Shown: piece by piece, positions 60,725-64,000 of the stretch
How the letters are laid out: each line of letters begins with the position of its first letter
Position numbering within the stretch: the first letter of the stretch is position 1
DNA from: Bacillaceae bacterium OF18-1A
Lineage (GTDB): Bacteria > Bacillota > Bacilli > Bacillales > Bacillaceae_G
DNA length: 64,000 bases
Direction of reading: 5' to 3'
Assembly (NCBI GenBank): GCA_027694045.1
Contig: JAQEWB010000001.1
Span: 62,001 to 126,000, forward strand
The notes under the pieces: model-generated
What the model was told of the DNA's origin: nothing
The model's input: the letters and a program-made list of their open reading frames with translations, nothing else
Database searches by the model: none
Translations under genes and position numbers: made by a program

Positions 60725-61722
60725 AGCTATTTTTAAAAGATCATATCGGTTTTATTATTTTGTATATTATTACATTTACGAGCTTACCAATTATTATTCA
60801 TCGACTAGACGGATTTGAAAATCATTATGCTTATTTTGTATTTTTAGCTTTTTTTCTGTTGAGTATTTTTTTGTTTTTTCGTTATTTACGTCGTAGGAAG
60901 ATGTATATACATATTGAGAAAAAAAGCATGGACTTGGATAGTTTTATGATTTACCATCCTGTTTCTCTATATGAGAAAGCGTACACGGCACAACTACAAT
61001 CTATTCAATCTTTAATTTTATTGAAGGAAGAGGAATATAAGAGTTCTTTTCATGAGCAACAGTTAATGATTTCCCACGCAGTACATCAAATGAAAACACC
61101 ACTTTCCGTTATTCAGTTACTTATACAAGCTAATCAGTTTAAGGAGTCGAATTTAATTGTAGAATGGCAAAAAGTGAAAAATGAATGTGATAAATTAAAT
61201 TTCTCTTTAAATCAATTATTAACTTACAGTCGTGCTACTAGACTGTTAGCAGATTTGAAAATAGAACCTATTCAATTAAAACAAGTTGTGCAGGAAGTTA
61301 TTAACGAGCTGAAAGATTATTTTATCGTAATGGAAATGTTCCCTAAAAATAAAATAACGGAGCATATCGTACTTCATTCAGATCGTAAATGGCTAAAGGT
61401 AGTTATTTATCAATTGTTAAGTAACGCTGTTAAATATGGGGAACAAAATACTGTTATCATCATTGATTATGAAGATAACCAGTTACTTATAAAAAACAAA
61501 GGAGAAACGATACCAGAAAGTGAGATGAAACGTGTATTTGAATTGTTTTATACAGGAACGAAAGGGCGCATAAAGGGGGAAGCAACTGGTATCGGCCTAA
61601 ATATAGTGAAAACCATTCTTACTACATTAAATCATCCGTACAGTTTATATTCTAAAAATAATGAGACTATATTTACTATAGATTTCTCAAGTACCATAGT
61701 AAACGACTACCAAAAACGGTAG
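60721..61722 (+). CDS. BceS-type intramembrane-sensing histidine kinase
   Basis: The 333-residue kinase has only two N-terminal helices (IGFIILYIITFTSLPIIIH; YFVFLAFFLLSIFLFF) with a very short external loop. This marks the BceS/GraS group that senses through its ABC transporter. HisKA contains His122 in HAVHQMKTPLSVIQLLIQ, and HATPase_c contains LLSNAVKYGEQNTV and GEATGIGLNIVKTIL. The stop codon lies inside the terminator hairpin 61701-61730. Confidence 0.85.
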   Translation: MKLFLKDHIGFIILYIITFTSLPIIIHRLDGFENHYAYFVFLAFFLLSIFLFFRYLRRRKMYIHIEKKSMDLDSFMIYHPVSLYEKAYTAQLQSIQSLILLKEEEYKSSFHEQQLMISHAVHQMKTPLSVIQLLIQANQFKESNLIVEWQKVKNECDKLNFSLNQLLTYSRATRLLADLKIEPIQLKQVVQEVINELKDYFIVMEMFPKNKITEHIVLHSDRKWLKVVIYQLLSNAVKYGEQNTVIIIDYEDNQLLIKNKGETIPESEMKRVFELFYTGTKGRIKGEATGIGLNIVKTILTTLNHPYSLYSKNNETIFTIDFSSTIVNDYQKR

Positions 61723-61730
61723 TCGTTTTT
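61701..61730 (+). terminator. Terminator overlapping the kinase stop codon
   Basis: AAACGACTACC and GGTAGTCGTTTTT form a strong hairpin; the TAG stop of the kinase is part of its right arm. Confidence 0.85.
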
Positions 61731-61735
61731 GAATG

Positions 61736-61749
61736 TGACAAATTTGTCA
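61736..61749. promoter_or_regulatory. Perfect palindrome, candidate regulator box for the ABC genes
   Basis: TGACAAATTTGTCA equals its own reverse complement and is followed 7 bases later by a half-site CTGTCATG. A -10-like TATAAT lies at 61794-61799 without a good -35. BceR-type regulators bind inverted repeats upstream of their transporter genes, so this is a natural activation site. Confidence 0.55.
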
Positions 61750-61833
61750 TATTCCTGTCATGTTGAGAGATATTAAATAAGACCATATGTGTTTATAATC
61801 AACTACTGAAAGATATAGAGGAGTGAAACATAG

Positions 61834-62595
61834 ATGGAAAATACAATTTTACATGTGAAAAACCTTCAAAAAGATTATACAGGAGAGATTATTTATAAAG
61901 CATTAAAAGGTATCGATTTTAATTTAGAAAAAAATGAATTTGTTGCGGTAATGGGGCCTTCTGGTAGTGGAAAAACAACATTTCTTAATTGTATTTCCAC
62001 AATTGATCGTCCGACTAGTGGAGAAGTTTTAATTAATTCGAAAAATCCTTACGAGTTAAATGATGAAGAACTTGCTAAGTTTCGACGTACAGAATTAGGA
62101 TTTGTTTTTCAAGATTTTAATCTCGTCCACACTCTAACAGTAGAAGAGAATATTTTACTACCGTTAACGTTGGATTCTGTAGAAAGTAGTGAAATGCAGA
62201 AAAGATTAGAGAAAGTTACAAGCTTTTTAGGTATTAAAGGGATTTTAAAAAAGCGTACTTTTGAAATTTCAGGTGGACAAAAGCAGAGGGTTGCAATCGC
62301 AAGAGCTGTTATTCACGAACCAGGGTTATTATTAGCAGATGAGCCTACAGGAAACTTAGATTCTAAATCCGTAAATGATGTTATGAATTTATTTGATTCT
62401 ATTAACAAGACTTTTAATACGGGGATTTTAATGGTGACGCACGATCCTTATGTTGCTAGTTTTGCTCATCGTGTAATCTTTATCAAAGATGGTATTCTTT
62501 ATAACGAAGTACACCGCGGGGATAATAAAAAGAAATTTTATCAAGAAATTATGGACACACTTACATTTTTAGGCGGTGGACAGCATGAGTTTTAA
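61834..62595 (+). CDS. BceA-type ABC transporter ATPase
   Basis: The 253-residue ATPase has Walker A GPSGSGKTTFLN, a Q-loop in FVFQDFNLVHTLTVEEN, the signature ISGGQKQRVAIARAV, Walker B LLLADEPTGNLDSKS and MVTHDPYVASFAHRV. The STIDRPTSGEVLI stretch is typical of BceA/VraD-like ATPases. It works with the large permease that follows and overlaps it by 11 bases. The partners provide resistance to peptide antibiotics such as bacitracin or lantibiotics. Confidence 0.88.
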   Translation: MENTILHVKNLQKDYTGEIIYKALKGIDFNLEKNEFVAVMGPSGSGKTTFLNCISTIDRPTSGEVLINSKNPYELNDEELAKFRRTELGFVFQDFNLVHTLTVEENILLPLTLDSVESSEMQKRLEKVTSFLGIKGILKKRTFEISGGQKQRVAIARAVIHEPGLLLADEPTGNLDSKSVNDVMNLFDSINKTFNTGILMVTHDPYVASFAHRVIFIKDGILYNEVHRGDNKKKFYQEIMDTLTFLGGGQHEF

Positions 62596-64000
62596 TCATA
62601 TAGTGCTTCAAAATATATTGAGGGATAAATGGACATATATTTCTTATTTTTTGAGTAGTGTTTTTTCTATTTTAATATTCTTTTTATTTTCGATAGTAGC
62701 ATTTCATCCAACGATGGAAGCTGTTGAAAATTTGAGTACCATTGGTCTTACAATGACACTTATGAGTTTCGTTGTATATATCTTTTCATTTGCTTTTATC
62801 ATATATTCATTATTTGCGTTTTTGAAAAAGAAAATGAAAAGCCTCGGTATTTTTATGATTACAGGAGCATCTCTTAAACAAATAAGAAAGATGGTTTTTC
62901 GAGAAAATATGCTGATTGCTGCTGTAGCACTTGTAACAGCAATCATTCTAGGTCTGGTAATTGCTCCTTTATTCTTAATGTTTACTAAAGAAATCTTGCA
63001 AACTGAAAGTTTTGGTATGTACATTCCAATTCAAGCAATCTTAGTAACAGTGTTCTTATTTGGAGTTTTATTTTTGATCGTTTCCAAATTTATAACACGT
63101 TTTATTAATAACGAAGAAGCAATATACTTGTTAAAATCGGATGTAGTACAAGAAAAATTAATTAAACCTGCTCCATGGAAACTAGTGCTGTCTATCATTA
63201 TAACGGGACTCTTATTCTTAATATTTAAACTAAAAGTGGACGGGATTACATCATTCGAATTTCTATATTACATTGCTTTATTTATAAGTGGATTGACATC
63301 CATTTATTTTATAGTTACACAAGGAGTTCTTTTCGCAATTTGTATATTACAAAAAAGTGCAACTTACTTCAAAAAAACCAATATGCTTTATGTTTCAAAT
63401 CTTAAGTCTAAATCACGTTCACATGCTAACCTTATGTATTTATTAACAATATTGTTAGTAGGTGTGTTTGGATGTACATGTGTATTATATAGCTCCTATT
63501 ATAATACAAAAGCGAACGCAGAAAGTTCTTATCCTTATAGCTTTCAATATGTATCATTACAAAAAAATACAAAAGAAGCTGAAGATATTACATTTATTGA
63601 AAACACATTATCAAAACAAGGGAATTATCATGCATACTATTCAGCATTTAAAACAGATGAAAAACAAAGAATCGGTTTTATGTCAGTTTCAAATTATAAT
63701 GCACTAGGCCTTCATAAGAAGATTTCATTAAAAGATAATGAGTATTATGTTGCTGCAGGGAGTAAAGGGATTTTACCAAATATGGAACTTATTCAGGACT
63801 ATCCATTTGGAAAGCTTAACTATGCGGGTGTTGAAAAAAGAAATATTTTAAGTGAAGGTTTACACAGAACGTATTATATCGTTCCAGATAAGGTTTATAA
63901 GACTATTTCTTATCCTGAATTTAAATTATTTGCATATGAGGTAGATCATTGGACAGAGAAAAAAGATTTATCTAAAAAAGTACTGTCTAAAATTTCGATA
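62585..64000 (+). CDS. BceB-type ABC transporter permease (continues beyond window)
   Basis: The frame starts with ATG at 62585 inside the end of the ATPase gene and is open to the last base, giving at least 472 residues. It has FtsX-like helices: TYISYFLSSVFSILIFFLFS; LMSFVVYIFSFAFIIYSLFA; LIAAVALVTAIILGLVIAPL; and others. The characteristic large extracellular domain begins near residue 300 (after LLTILLVGVFGCTCVLYSSY), as in BceB, where it binds the peptide target. The C-terminal helices lie outside the window. Confidence 0.88.
   Translation, partial: MSFNHIVLQNILRDKWTYISYFLSSVFSILIFFLFSIVAFHPTMEAVENLSTIGLTMTLMSFVVYIFSFAFIIYSLFAFLKKKMKSLGIFMITGASLKQIRKMVFRENMLIAAVALVTAIILGLVIAPLFLMFTKEILQTESFGMYIPIQAILVTVFLFGVLFLIVSKFITRFINNEEAIYLLKSDVVQEKLIKPAPWKLVLSIIITGLLFLIFKLKVDGITSFEFLYYIALFISGLTSIYFIVTQGVLFAICILQKSATYFKKTNMLYVSNLKSKSRSHANLMYLLTILLVGVFGCTCVLYSSYYNTKANAESSYPYSFQYVSLQKNTKEAEDITFIENTLSKQGNYHAYYSAFKTDEKQRIGFMSVSNYNALGLHKKISLKDNEYYVAAGSKGILPNMELIQDYPFGKLNYAGVEKRNILSEGLHRTYYIVPDKVYKTISYPEFKLFAYEVDHWTEKKDLSKKVLSKISI

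Noticed and set aside
63462..63707. 81-codon plus-strand ORF near the right edge
   Set aside because: It lies inside the BceB-type permease in another frame and has no initiation signal.

Overview
The window is AT-rich Firmicute DNA that looks like a chromosomal segment of the Bacillus cereus group (cereus/thuringiensis/anthracis type). The pointers are strong AGGAGG-type ribosome binding sites with frequent TTG and GTG starts, S-layer-homology (SLH) surface proteins, an HssRS/HrtBA haem system, an LPXTG-like surface protein, dispersed bcr-like repeats and the NETI small protein. No rRNA, tRNA or CRISPR array was seen.

Layout. (1) 1-9.1 kb is ordinary backbone: a MarR-type regulator (cut by the window edge), an alpha/beta hydrolase, an MFS transporter overlapping a NETI protein, an SLH protein, a DNA alkylation repair-like protein, an SLH-anchored amidase and a DnaD-domain protein. 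(2) 9.2-15.0 kb holds a HEAT/DUF4132-type gene split by a 2.4-kb IStron: a group I intron core at the left end, then a serine-recombinase tnpA and tnpB of IS607 type and a putative omega-RNA at the right end. (3) 16.5-37.1 kb is an accessory island built around a 2219-residue Rhs/WapA-like toxin gene (25035-31694). It carries several orphan Rhs 'tip plus toxin' cassettes and immunity-type genes on both sides. Remnants of IS6, IS3 and Tn3-family elements and a broken RraB-like gene are mixed in. (4) 37.7-46 kb returns to backbone: a secreted glycosidase-like protein, DUF378, serC-serA-DUF1015, a MaoC-like protein, DUF3224, an S66/MccF-like peptidase and a secreted OB-fold-like protein. (5) 46.2-48.4 kb is decayed DNA with an IS231-like remnant, a small secreted protein and a broken sigma-like gene. 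(6) 48.5-64 kb holds YitT, the HssRS two-component system, DinB, an MFS pump with its regulator, HrtBA with an exact HssR direct-repeat box, an SMR pair, a coiled-coil LPNAG surface protein, a methyltransferase behind an attenuator-like hairpin, and a BceRS-BceAB-type antimicrobial-peptide module that runs off the right edge.

How the genes work together. HssRS very probably senses haem stress and activates hrtBA about 3 kb away through the direct repeat at 54495-54514. The last four genes form a sensor-regulator-transporter unit for peptide antibiotics. The Rhs island reads as a contact-dependent competition locus with one full-length delivery gene and a stock of alternative toxin tips and immunity genes, most of them decayed. 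The most unusual item is the IStron, where a self-splicing RNA and an RNA-guided TnpB transposon share one DNA segment inside a host gene.
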